Source: Ciona intestinalis
Taxonomy: Eukaryota > Chordata > Ascidiacea > Phlebobranchia > Cionidae
Assembly: GCF_000224145.3 (NCBI RefSeq)
Contig: NC_020179.2
Location: 4,497,417 to 4,561,416 of the forward strand
Length of the DNA stretch: 64,000 nt
Direction: 5' to 3'
Part shown: positions 45,932-63,122 of the stretch, piece after piece
Numbering within the stretch: position 1 is the stretch's first letter
Layout: each line of letters opens with the position of its first letter
Notes under the pieces: model-generated
The model's database searches: none
Told to the model about the DNA's origin: nothing
The model's input: the letters and a program-made list of their open reading frames with translations, nothing else
Position numbers and translations under genes: made by a program

Positions 45932-47136
45932 TTTAATGTGCTCTAGTTAGCTAGTTAACGATCAAATCCAACAAGAAAAGATATATTTGTGTTAAACTGT
46001 AAGCACATTACTACGAACATAAACAGCTACACATTACGTATTATAAGCAACAAATTTACTAAGTAAGCACACGTACTAACGTACACGTCACGTCTTATGT
46101 CTTGTCTTAAATCCTTTTTCTTACGCTGCGTTTAAATTTTAAACGATTTGTACAAGTTTTTGCCTTTTACTGTATGCGCTTTGGTGTTGGCTTGAATTAA
46201 ATCAAGCAAACAGTTGTTAAAATACGCCGGTTATAGGACCATGTGTGTATTTGCGTGTATGTTATAAACAGCAAACTGTACTGGCCACCTTTCACAGTGG
46301 TAACTAATATAAAGACAAACTTTCAAATTTGTTAAATGCGGTATTTAAATTTATAGCATTCATTTAATTTTAAAATATAATTCGGAAATTCTGAAAAATG
46401 CCATATACGATGTCTCTTAACCCAACGTTAACCCAAAGAGATTAAAACCATGAGATTTCTCTTTGGTTAACCCAATAAATGTTCATGCGTTTGAACAAGT
46501 GTGAGAATATACATTCAGCTGTTTTCACCACACGTGATCAAAACGGGAGGTAAAATTTCGCAAAAAAATGAAAATTTAGGAATTTTCGAAGAAAATAATA
46601 TGAACAGGAGTAAAAGAATATTCATTACGTAATTATTTAAACAAAATTGATTGCCTACGAATCATAAATTAGACATTACGTAATTGTTTACAGAATCAAT
46701 ATTGCACATGTCCCATAAATTGTAATCATATTAGAAGAACAGAAGGCACCGATAGTCGTGTTAATTTGGAATTATAAAGAAATGGGCATTAACAGGAAAA
46801 TGACAGGTGTATATTAATACGCTAAATATAACGAATTGACAGGTTACCGGTTAAAAAAGCGTCAGGTTCATGCGAGCGCAATGAACACGCGTGTAACATG
46901 CGTGTGTAGTTTACACAAAACCATGATTAATGTGAATGAATGAATAAACGTAGCATGACAACGACAGTCGTTATAACATCTGTGTTGTGTTCACCTTTTT
47001 GCTTACGAATTACCACGTATGTAACTTTGTGGGTGATTCTAATATTTATGTCTCGAAATCTCAGGTATGCCAGTAATTTTCTATAGTTGACTGTATTTGG
47101 TTTAAAGAAAGTTTGGTCGCAACAGAAGATAAAAAA
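45932..47136. promoter_or_regulatory. Divergent promoter region, four-TM gene and ETF1
   Basis: About 1.2 kb between two start codons facing apart. It is mostly repeat-free AT-rich sequence, with one family A SINE tail at 46950-47045 about 90 bases before the ETF1 start. No TATA box was assigned. Confidence 0.5.
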
Positions 47137-53165
<6,029 letters not shown>

Positions 53166-53614
53166 AAAGTTTTTCTCGCAGTAAGATTTCCTTACCCCAG
53201 ATTGGGGCAGTGTACAGTCAGTTGTTTTAGGTGAATTATTTGGGGGACACATCAGATTGTTGCGTGTTTGATAATTTATGAAGTAACAACATGGTGTCAA
53301 GCTGCTATGCACATAAAGAATCCCAAATTACCTTACCATTATACAACGATATGTTTAGCAACTTCAAAATTGTTTCAACTTTGAATATAAAGCAGCAGAC
53401 ACAGATTCATGTTTTCTTTTTGGAACAGTTTTGTGTATAAAGCAATAGAAAATATAGGCGCCAAACCTGGGGTGGTAGGGTATGTGAAACTACCCCTGCC
53501 TACCTCTGAATTTTATAAATTTTTGGCGCCAGAGAGAAAGAAGTAAAGAACTTTATGAACTAAATAACAGCCAGAGAGCACCTATGATAGCAGTATCACA
53601 AAAGTTCGCAAAAT
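53166..53614. other. Convergent spacer with small palindromic repeat
   Basis: It holds the 3' ends of ETF1 and PTRHD1. At 53456-53530 a roughly 75-base unit is bounded by GGCGCCAAA and TTTGGCGCC. A related unit lies at about 5776-5825 ('ccaccccaggtttgttgcct'). Confidence 0.6.
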
Positions 53615-54422
53615 TTATTTAAAAAGTTTTAAATTTTTAAAAAATCTTTGCACATCTTCTTTCTTATAAGGTTTAGTCACTAGACATGTAGCAATGTTCT
53701 CTGGTTGTTCAATCCATAGTTTAGAATCAACATCATTCTGTTGGAGAGCTTCCGCAAGGGAGCAAAGATTCTCCTCATCTTTTGCCTTCAAACAGATTCA
53801 ATTTATTGCTTAGTGGACAGCGGGTTAAGGTAGAATAGTTTATATTTTTTTCACAAACACAAGACACATGGACACTCAGAAGAATTTACAATTACACGAC
53901 GAGTTACAAAAACACGACTTTCTGGTCAGTCTCAATACAAACATTACAGCTTGTATAAAAGGTACAATTGTCTTTATTTTAAACGTTTGGTTGAAAAACT
54001 TGGTCTTGTCTGCTAAAAATATTTACAACAGATTTTTTGATCAGTTTTAATACAGACATCACATACTGCACCAAAAAGTCACAAAATTTCATGAAACAAA
54101 TTTTAATGCATTGTAAAAAACTCCATTCGTAACATATAACGAATTATTTTCCCAACACAGCACAATTAAATAAGTTACAATTCGAAAATAATGTTAATTT
54201 TACCTCCAACACTACTTTTCTCATGTTATCCAGATCTGCTGTGTATTCCAATACATTGGGATCGTCTTTGTATAAACATATAATAGAGGTGCACGCGTGG
54301 CACGCTTGCGCAATCATGGCACCAATGGGCCATTTCATTTTATGATACAAGTCACCTCGTACCACCACATATTGCACTAGTGATGTCATAATGGGCAGTG
54401 TAGGGTCATAATCATAAAACAA
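53615..54422 (-). CDS. PTRHD1: PTRHD1, peptidyl-tRNA hydrolase-like protein
   Basis: Two exons, 54422-54204 and 53785-53615, give 129 aa (human 140). The first carries 'SLVQYVVVRGDLYHKMKWPI', then GAMIAQACHACTSII and NMRKVVLE; the second 'SLAEALQQNDVDSKLWIEQP', ENIATCLVTKPY and ends RFFKNLKLFK. This is the PTH2-fold family related to PTRH2; in humans loss of PTRHD1 is linked to intellectual disability with parkinsonism. Catalytic activity is not established. A second Met (54389) is an alternative start giving 118 aa, and homologues vary in this part. An open frame inside the intron at 53868-54050 has no family signature and was left out. It lies 807 bases downstream of TMEM129 on the same strand. 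Confidence 0.93.
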
Positions 54423-55229
54423 TTAAACTTATCAATCTGGATGAAAAGAATAACTTTAAATTGAAATAGTATCCGACAAAACGAACGTTTACATTGAAAA
54501 TACATTAAACTGCCAACATACAAGAAAAACTAAACATTGCCGCAACAATTATTCCACTTCCATTCAGTACAGTGCTTCTCAACCTTTTACCTTCCACCAA
54601 AATATTACACATATACCCTTGGTAACCAAATATTAAAACTACATAAACATTTAATAACGTTTTGTAAGAATATAATAAAAATACTTAACTTTTACAATAA
54701 GAGTCAAAAGGGTTTGTGAACCACTGTAGTAGGCGACCAAACTAAATGAAATGGTGACCTAGGGGTTGAGAAGCACTTTTACGTATAAATAACCACGCCA
54801 TAAATATCAACAACTTAGCATATAAGCAACTGCTTTGGTTTTTACAAATATACAAAGAAATGGCAAGCGCAAAAGAATATGATGGTAACTGGTTAGAGCA
54901 GAATTGGTGACAGAGGTCATAATATACAATGCAGCATCCATACATTATGTTTTGAAACATAAATATGCAAAACATTACTTTGGAAAACTGAAAATATCCA
55001 TAAGGTCAAAAAGTCGAAAGTATGTATGTATGCAAAAGACCCGAAAAAGTTTTTGTATTACAGTATATGCCACTTAACACATTAATAATTGCACATTTAA
55101 TGTTTATGGTTTTATTCTACATTTTATCTCACATGTGTGGCTGTTTGTATTTGTATTGGGTGCCCAGTCATAGTTAACCTAATTTTAAGAATATCCTGCA
55201 TGCTAATGTTAGAGTCTATGATATGGAAC
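54423..55229. other. Spacer between TMEM129 and PTRHD1, with hAT MITE
   Basis: At about 54568-54778 an element starts 'cagtgcttctcaacctttta' and ends 'gggttgagaagcactt', inverted ends of hAT type, about 210 bp. The exact target duplication could not be read. The remainder is AT-rich and must include the TMEM129 3' end and PTRHD1 promoter. Confidence 0.65.
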
Positions 55230-56710
55230 TTATGTATGATGAATAGCAGATACATCTAACATGCAGAATCGTGATCTACACATCGGGCAAGTTGCAAAAC
55301 CACCCAGCCATGACTCTGGCCTTGCTTGGTCTTGTCTGCTTGCGTACCAACGTCCCATGCACTCCAAACACCACATAGGGGGACACTGACAACTTTTACA
55401 ATCTCCGTCATCAGGTTCCGCACATTGTTTAGTTAACTTTACATTGGCAGCTTTATCATGGCAGCCAATACAACTACCAAATGTGAGGCCACTATCAACC
55501 ACATACAGCGGATTCTGCTCAACTTGGTCACGAAATGCAGACAAGAAAAGTTCACCCGATGTTTGGTGTATTGTCACGTTTGGTAGCGTGTAAATCTCGG
55601 TTCGAAGTTTTGCTTTGAAGTCTGAATACTCAGTAGACAGTATCCGTACACTGAAGCCAGATTGTGGTTTCAATGGGTTCACATTTATCCTCACATACTG
55701 CACTGTTGTCATCGTATCTGGAGACACCTGGTATTCCTCTGTCTTGCCCACCGATAGAACAACATGGTCCTGATGGACAAACTTAACGCTGTAAGCTCCA
55801 GTTTTTATAATCCAGTTATCAACAACTATCGTCCTGGAGGTTCCTGAAGGTCCGCTGGTGTATTTATCGATACTTCTAAACTCAGCATTGATTTCTAACA
55901 AGCCAGTTCTCCAGGACTCACAGTAAAGAGATAAGTTCTTCGCGATTGGATGATTTGACCATTCATTCATGTGCCAATAATATACAAGTGTAGCACAACC
56001 AATGAACAGGGAGCATGCTGTGTAGAAGTATATCTGCCATCCTGTATGGATCGCCCACTCAGATAACTCAAAGAATTCCAAACCAGATTCACCAACAAAT
56101 GTCATCCCAATGAAATAACCTGGAATATTAAAAAAAAGGTTATTTTGTCCCCAATGTTGCTCATTTAGATGTTTGCGTTGGAACTAAAGGTTTCCAGGTT
56201 CAAGGCTCGTCGCGGCTATGATTGTGAGCATGTGTGTCTTTGGGCAAGACACTTAGCATACATTGCTCCAACCCAGTGGTCATTAATAAGGTAGTAGCAG
56301 CCTGGGTTTTGGGATAATGGGACAACTGTGGCATAAATTCAATATCGTGCCACATTGTAGGGCCTAACCACTATAGAATAAATGTAGGTTTTTTATTTGT
56401 TTCTACAGTAGGGCAGCATGCAGTTATTATACAGTGTTCAACTGATGTAGTTATGCTTTTGAGTTACTAATTGAAAGTATATAAGTTACTTACCTAACGG
56501 CAAGCTGGCATGAAATAACGTTGTTGCTGTCGTCCGTTTTATGTGGTAGTTTACAAAATCTATGCTTTCGCTGCCAAGCCACGAAGCAAACAGACTCTGT
56601 ATAGTTACTCCACTGGACTGGAACTCTGTCGGCGCAACAACAAAACAAAAAGCAACTAACCAGTAAAAAAACGAAAACGCAACAGCAGGGCTTAACAGTG
56701 GGGCATACAT
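55230..56710 (-). CDS. TMEM129: TMEM129, ER-membrane E3 ubiquitin ligase
   Basis: Exons 56710-56494 and 56119-55230 join in phase into 368 aa (human 362). Three hydrophobic segments appear early: 'AFSFFYWLVAFCFVVAP', a middle one around GYFIGMTFVG, and 'IYFYTACSLFIGCATLVYYW'. The C-terminal atypical RING is intact, with CIGC, CAEPDDGDC-KSCQC, MWCLECMGRW and ATCPMCRSRFC; the family pattern ASRQD...P.SWL is also kept. In human cells TMEM129 recruits UBE2J2 and works with Derlin-1 in ER-associated degradation (best known for MHC class I loss with viral US11). The start Met aligns with the human one. An intron holds a full composite SINE (56150-56395). Confidence 0.96.
56150..56395 (+). mobile_element. 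Composite SINE with family B tail
   Basis: tRNA-like head ('gatgtttgcgttggaactaa', B box 'aggttcaaggctcg'), shared middle ('tttgggcaagacacttagca', 'ccaacccagtggtcatta') and family B tail ('gggataatgggacaactgtg', 'cacattgtagggccta'). It lies in the TMEM129 intron. Confidence 0.8.
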
Positions 56711-57632
56711 TTGGATTGAATCGCTAAATACGACCGTATTTTCAACCCATTTAAAGACAGCAGCTGTACCTGTATATAAGTTACGTTATTCCTTAAGTTT
56801 CCTTTTAATTTTACACTCTCTTTATAAGTTAAACGACAAAACGCGTCCTTACATTAACATGAAACATTACGTTACGTGTGTTTTGTTGGAACCGCAGTTG
56901 TAAACGTTAAATGTCAACCAGTCAACTCATTAGGCACGACTCCATTTTAATCATGTCTTATTAAACGTGCATGAACTACAATACACGTTATTTGCGACAA
57001 ATACAACATATGCAAACCTAAAATGTATAAAGTATGAAGTATTTAAGCTATTGTGTGTCACATGTTGTATTTTCTTAATAAAAAAAACGTAAGAAAAAAG
57101 CATGCAACAAAGGATGTTGCAAAAAAAACAACTTTTCAAATGACTATAAGCTTTAATATAAGGTCTTAGATTGAAATGTAACTGGGTTTACTATACACAC
57201 TGTCGGGCCTCTGGTTTTGAGCTGTCCGGCGGCGTAGCACAGTGGTTAAACGGCTTGTAGTGTAACTTGGGGGTAGCGTGAGCGTGTTCGAGGCTCGCTA
57301 CTGCTACCATTGTGTAGGTGTGAGTGTATGTGTCTTTGAGCTTTTCTGTGACTGCCCAATGAATAATACGCTGTCTAAATTGTCATCCAATCAGGTGAAG
57401 TACCTGAAACGAGGTGAATGAAACAAAACACCCGTGTCATAACGATTGTCCTTGCTTTGCCATTCGAGAACTAATAAGTACATTCATTCATGAGGTTAAT
57501 CCGCCTCGTATAGTAAGGCGACGCAAGCACGTAAACACACGACTGGTTTTCAACCAATAATTGTGATTGTAGAAAACAATTCGACAAGAGGCGCGCTGTT
57601 CGAGGAATCAGAATTAACTCGACTCAAGAACT
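56711..57632. other. Spacer between GPCR and TMEM129
   Basis: The left part (56711-57180) is AT-rich and likely holds the TMEM129 promoter and 5' UTR. A complete SINE with family A tail fills about 57221-57490. No coding signature was seen. Confidence 0.5.
57221..57490 (+). mobile_element. Composite SINE with family A tail
   Basis: The best-kept copy: head 'ggcgtagcacagtggttaaa' (A box), 'gcgtgttcgaggctcgctac' (B box), shared middle 'gtgtatgtgtctttgagc' and tail 'gaggtgaatgaaacaaaaca' to 'gccattcgagaa'. It resembles the composite Ciona SINE I remember as Cics-1 (not checked). Confidence 0.8.
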
Positions 57633-60600
57633 TTAATTTATTCTGAGACATTTGAGATTCGGCTTGCATTTGCTTGCTATAGTTCGTAGCAATGTGATGT
57701 AAACGCAGCGAAACTTCTTGGAGCAGACACAGTGTAGGAAAGGCGTCGAAGCTGCAATCACGCACATCCAGAAGCCGAATACAGTTTGGTAAACCTCGCT
57801 GAAGGACGTGGGACAACAGGTACTATAAAGTAATTAAAATGTTGCAATGTTGTATTCAGTTAGATGTTATTATAACCTATATGGCGTGTATATATAATGC
57901 CGCGAATATAGTAGCCTACTGCGGAATAAGACGGATATCGTTTACACATATTATCCCATACTTTCAAATCGTGTTTTAACAATTAACCACGATATTTTAG
58001 AGTGGTGAGGATACGGTTATATAATTTTGTAAAAAAATATGTCCCATATTCCCCCATATCCTACTTCTACTAAGCTTTCGTACAAGGGTATGCTTTGTAT
58101 ATTATCCCACGGATGTGTTTTACTAGTAGTTTGTGACTTTGTGTTATAGCTGTCGTTCAGAAAATATTGGTAATCCTTATATACGTACCATGTTGGGTCT
58201 GAACTTGATGAACTTTTGGTTGAATTCATTCGTAATATATGGACTGGCAGCCAATGCATTACGTAAACTGCGATACCGATGGCTGGAAATGCACAAAAAG
58301 TTTTAAGTGTGCGGTGATATCAGTAGTGAGATAATGTGTAAACGTTTAACGTTGCTGAATAGAGAGACTAACAAAACACAAAGTTACATGCGTGATAACC
58401 CGTATTGCGGCATTATTAACGAGTTGTGTGGAACAAAACACCCGTGTTGTAATGACTGTCGTTGTCCCACCATGCGAGGATAAATAGGTTACATACGTGG
58501 TAACTCGTAAGCGGGCACGAGGTGTATGAAACAGCAAACCCGTGTTATAACGACTGTCGTTGCCCCGCCATGCGAGAATAAATAAGCTACATTCATCCAT
58601 TCACCCACCTAAGTTTTTGACTGCCCTCATTCTCACTCTCCACAACCAAGTTGGCGCAATCTCCAAACCAACCGAACAAATTGAATCCGAATCATTTTTG
58701 CTGAAGTTACTTTTGTAACTTTTCCCCGAGTTTGTGTAGCCCGAAGCCGCTGAGATTTTTCGGTCGTTTTTATGTTTCGAAGCTCGGCCAGTGTTGCTCA
58801 CATTGGTGGAACTGCAGTGACGTAGCTCGTATGACGTATCCGGGAAGACTGTGGTGTAACAATAGTTGCGTAGCGACCGTCCAGCGCTAATTCTTTGTTC
58901 GCTTTGACTTCTTGTGAAAACATAAGACCTACTGCTTGGCATTTTCATCGAAGGTGGCAACGTCACTTCCGTCATACGACGAATCCTCTGTGTGGCGTCA
59001 CAGCGGCTATTCTTGACGTCGCAGTGCGTGTTCTTCCCGACAGAAGTACGACATGTCGCGTTAGAATATCTGGGAGTTCTGGCGTTTGATTTTCTTCCAT
59101 ACCTTACATTTCTATTAGGTGTGGACACCCTTACGTACATTGCACTATCTGATGCACTTTGTGGCTTTTCCTCAACAACGCCTAAGCAAGCGGCCGTGCA
59201 TTCATTAATGTTATTGTTAGTGCCAGTAATATGGCAAAGTGAGGCGCTCCCTCCCAATTTCGTGTCCTCCTGTTTGTTATAACTAGATGACCCCACCGAA
59301 GTTTCAAGCTCTATATTAAGCTCGCTACAAGCCGAAGGGTGGGCCTCTGATGGCGTGCTTGGTTTCATTTCTAAGCCCGCAAATGAGTGTCTTACACTAC
59401 AAACACCAGGGCTAGGCTCGAGGTGCTTCTGTGGGACAGGGTTAGCACCCGTTGTTTCGCTTGCTGAAATCACGGATATTCTTGGTACATCCTCCAGCTT
59501 GCGGACTGTGTTGTAACGAACCGTGGTGCCAAATCTGCGCCTGCGTTCTTGGGGTGGTGGATTTCTTTCTTTTTCCGACGATATGGAAAATTTGCTTGAC
59601 TTCCTGGTATGACCAGGTTGAAAGCAAACGCTTTTACGCAACCTCCGAATGATGGAGACAAAGAGATACAAGTTTGAAAGCAAAGGGAGGCAGAATAAGA
59701 GAATGAAACAAATCACCGGTGATAAGTTTTCTCTTTGTCGACAAATGCTGGCCATGGTGGTGTCTAAAATATAAGGCGGAGAAAATGGTATATAAATACC
59801 AACCACGGTATATTGTTATACCCATGCGCTTGATTGCATATTATCGATATCCGGTATATTCTTAGAATTTGTAATTTGACTTTACTGCTGTTATGTGGGG
59901 TGGCTATTTAAATATTGACGGCAAATCATTGCATAATAAAAGCGCTTTTAAAAAAACATCCATTTATTCCTACCTTGGTTCTGGCAATACTCTTCGCTGT
60001 TGGTATCATTGTGATTGCTTACAACATCGTCTGTAGTGTTAAGGCTGTACAAAAATTATTTCATATAATTAATTGAACAGTCATAGTGCAATTATTGCTT
60101 GTTTGACGTGTATTGTGCTTTATGGTCGTAATCTGGCGTGTATGAATTAAATCAATCTATTTTTCGATCGATTAGTTTCCAATTATGAGGATTTGTTGCT
60201 GCAGCGTGTACATATATAAAAGGTGGGGGAATATGGGACACCTTTTCGTTCCATTTTCTCGTAGCATTTAATAGTAAACAAAGAATATTCAAAGAATTAT
60301 TAAATTATATCCCAACGACTTCCATGGACCGTTGTTAATTGTTAAAAATACGATCAGGATATTTGGAAATTATATGCTAAAGGTGTCCCATCTCCCCCAC
60401 CCCGCTGCATACCTTATACTCCCTGTCAAACCACATGTGTGTGTGTCGACTGACTTATTACTGTTTTAAGTGTTTTGCCAAATGATACATATACCATAAA
60501 AGTAAAAAGAGACTTCGAACCCGAAGCTCTTGGCATGCGCGCTAACTATTGCGCCACGCTGCCATCATTTAACATATGTGGGTTTTCATGGATAAATGAA

Positions 60601-63122
60601 TGAATGTAACTTACTTTATCCTCACGTTGCCGGAAAACGGAAGCCGTTATAACACAGGTGTTCTGTTTTAGACACCACGCGCCAGCTTACAAGTTACCAC
60701 GTATGTAACTTATTTATCTTCGCATGGAGGGGCAACGACAGTTGTTATAACACGGGTGTTCTGTTTCATACACCTCGTGCCTGTTTATAAATTACCACGT
60801 CTGTAACCTTGTGTGGTGATTGTTTTCTGTATGGCTGACAATTTTGATAGCCTATTAGTAACCACTGGGTTAGAGCAATTACAGTTAAGCGTCTTGCATA
60901 AGGATTATTATACACGCAACCAACCTTAGCGCGGAAACAAGTCGAACGTTCGGGATTCGATTCCCACCCAAGCCACTAGGTCCTACTGAGCCAGAAGTGA
61001 AACCGCACAAGAACGAAGGTATTGACGTCACAATTGATACCAACCATAGAAAACATATAATCTTATGCGTTCGGTTTAAACTGATTCCTGTCTTTGCTTT
61101 GAGTGGTCGGCATAGTCCAATGTATCTGCGATGTTTAACACACATATGAAACTTGGTGACCATCGCCTGGCGGGGCAACGACAGTCGTTATAACACGGGT
61201 GTTCTGTTTGAAACACCTCGTGTCTGCTTACAAATTACCACGTATGTAGTTTAGTTATCCTCACGCGGCGGGGTAACACCAATCGTTATAACTTGGGTGT
61301 TCTGTTTCATACACCTTGAGCCAGCTTACGCTTTTTGTGTGATTATTATTTGGATTTTGTTCATTTTGTTGTAATGTATGGCTAGCAACTTACGATCAAT
61401 ATTTAGATTGTTAAATAAGGTGTATTTTGTAGGGTGGGAGAAGATGGGACACCTTATCATTCTATTTTATCGTCCCACTTTGTAATAAACGAAGAAAATT
61501 CCAATAATTATAAAACCGTATCATTACGATTTCCATTATAGACCGTTGTTCATTGTTTGAAGCACGATCAGGATATTTGGAAATTCTATGCTAAAGGTGT
61601 CCCATTTCCCCCATACTACTATACCTGTTGAAAGTTATCAATTGGTGTTTAAGTAGACAAGAGGTATGTGTAGAAAGACACCCAAGTTATAATTATGCTG
61701 TATAGCAAACCACGGTGTAACATTGTTTAGATGTTTACATTACAAATAATGTGGTCACCTTTCAAAGTCCTGTGCGGATAAATTAAGCACTGCGCAAACT
61801 ATGAAGAAGTTTTCACCCCAATCCTGGATCGCTCGGAATATGACGTGTCTTTCATAGAGGTCCCTATCGGTCATGCGTAACGGGTGCACCCATGCGGAAA
61901 GCAACATAGATATCATCATGCATACGGAGAGACTCTGCGTATAAATCATGTAAAATGATCAACTTACTCTATCCTCGTGTGCCAGGAAAACGACAGTCGT
62001 TTTAATACAGGTGTTCTGTTTCATACACCTCGTGCCAGATTTAACGAGTTACCACGTATGTAACTTTGTGGGTATTTATTTTTTGAATGTTTTTTTTTTA
62101 AATGTTTGTGACCACTGGTTAAAGCATTTGTCATTAAGTGTCTTGCTCAAAGACACATATAAGCCCACAGTGCGGTGACAGTGACGAGCTTTGAACCCAT
62201 GAATTCGACAGAGGTTTAGATATCATGGTTTATAACAAGAGAAGGCAAACTGGAACGCCCGACTACATTTTATTCTGTATGTGGGTAAATTCCTATAAAG
62301 GGGTTGTCCAAATTGTTAGCCTTACAAAAAAAATCAATGCAATCACCCACAAAGTTACATTTGTGGTAACTTGTAAGCGAGCATAAGTTGTATGAAACAG
62401 AACACACGAGTTATAAGGACTGTCGTTGCCCCGCCACTCGGGGATAAATAAGTTGCGTTTATTACACACGCAGCTGCGGAGAAAATCGTATACAAATACA
62501 CCAACCACGGTATATTGTTATACCCATGCGCTTGATTGCATATTATCGATATCCGGTATATTCTTAGAATTTGTAATTTGAACGTTACTGTTGTCATGTG
62601 GGATGGCTATTTAAATATTGACGGCAAATCAATACATAATAAATTTGCTTATACAAGGATTATTCGGGTTATACAATACGATTGCTTCTAAGCTTGCGGT
62701 TTATTTGACAATTTATGTAAAACATGTTCGAAGGAATCAACAAATTTATCCTCACACGGGTGGGCAATGACATCAGTCATTATAACTCGGGTTTTCTGTT
62801 TCATACACCTTGTGCCCACTTACAAGTTGTACCACGTATGTAACTTTGTGGGTGATTGTTGTTCTGTGTATGACCGACAGTTTAAAGAACCCATTAGTGA
62901 CCACTGGGTTATTGGAGCAATTGCCATTTCTTGCCAAAGGGTTCACATGCCCACAATCATAGCAATATTAATACAACTCTTACCATTTGGTAGCAATTGG
63001 AAACACTCTTGAGCTTTTTGTGTCTCACCAACACGTATGTAGATAACAGGTTCAATGTTTGCGCTGTCACGAACCCGACCAACAGCATATAAGTAAAAAA
63101 CATAATGAACATGCTGTGTATC
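57633..63122 (-). CDS. Divergent class A GPCR, N-terminal exon not found
   Basis: Seven exons join in phase: 63122-62984 (TM1, 'YMLLVGFVTAQTLNLLSTYV'), 61934-61759 (TM2-TM3, ends DFER), 61125-60968 (completes ERY, GLCRPL, TM4), 60030-59974 (second extracellular loop, EEYCQNQ), 59763-58609 (TM5 plus a loop of about 350 aa rich in Ser, Arg and Thr), 58282-58084 (TM6, HWLPVH), 57822-57633 (TM7, 'FGFWMCVIAASTPFLHCVCS'). ERY at the end of TM3, W and P of TM6, and P of TM7 identify a rhodopsin-family receptor. The usual Asp of TM2, Cys at the top of TM3 and NPxxY of TM7 are missing, so signalling may be altered. The long third loop suggests heavy phosphorylation or scaffold binding. The 5' splice site of the TM6 exon is the weakest call and lies beside a decayed MITE. 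Ligand unknown. Confidence 0.75.
57900..58070 (+). mobile_element. Decayed MITE in GPCR intron
   Basis: It keeps 'gtgaggatacggttatataa' and 'gtcccatattcccccatatc' but the left end is poor. Its right end borders the TM6 exon. Confidence 0.65.
58375..58600 (-). repeat. SINE tail (family A), two units
   Basis: Two 98-bp-type units in tandem in the intron just after the TM5/loop exon (58609). Confidence 0.85.
60218..60407 (-). mobile_element. MITE in GPCR intron
   Basis: 'aaaggtgggggaatatggga' to 'tcccatctcccccacccc', with the family interior intact. Confidence 0.85.
60500..60570 (-). mobile_element. tRNA-derived SINE head
   Basis: On the minus strand it reads 'gtggcgcaatagttagcgcg' (A box) and 'cgggttcgaagtctc' (B box). 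It does not fold as a full tRNA and is followed by SINE tails (60600-60815). Confidence 0.65.
60600..61330 (+). mobile_element. SINE tails and tRNA-like remnant around the TM4 exon
   Basis: Two family A units at about 60600-60815 and two more at about 61160-61330 flank the TM4 exon (60968-61125). A tRNA-like B-box remnant at 60930-60965 overlaps the region of its 5' splice site. Confidence 0.7.
61429..61622 (-). mobile_element. MITE in GPCR intron
   Basis: 'gtagggtgggagaagatggg' to 'cccatttcccccatactact', complete. Confidence 0.85.
61965..62855 (+). mobile_element. SINE tails in the GPCR intron between TM1 and TM2 exons
   Basis: Family A tails at about 61965-62075 (with SINE middle to 62200), 62340-62460 (reverse) and 62740-62855 (with middle to about 62960). 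A 130-base stretch at 62465-62600 ('gaaaatcgtatacaaataca', 'gatatccggtatattcttag') repeats 59785-59880. Confidence 0.75.

Noticed and set aside
53868-54050. Plus-strand open frame inside the PTRHD1 intron
   Set aside because: No family signature, no splice or poly(A) context, and low-complexity composition.
53615-56710. TMEM129-PTRHD1 as a trans-spliced operon
   Set aside because: Ciona has operons, but they usually have very short gaps; here 807 bases including a hAT element separate the genes.
57550-57816. Open frame MSHVLQRGLPNCIRLL on the minus strand
   Set aside because: It lies in the wrong frame of the GPCR TM7 exon; the shifted frame gives a proper TM7 and agrees with the splice phase.
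60500-60570. Candidate tRNA gene on the minus strand
   Set aside because: A and B boxes are present, but no acceptor or anticodon stem pairs well and SINE sequence follows, so it is a SINE head.
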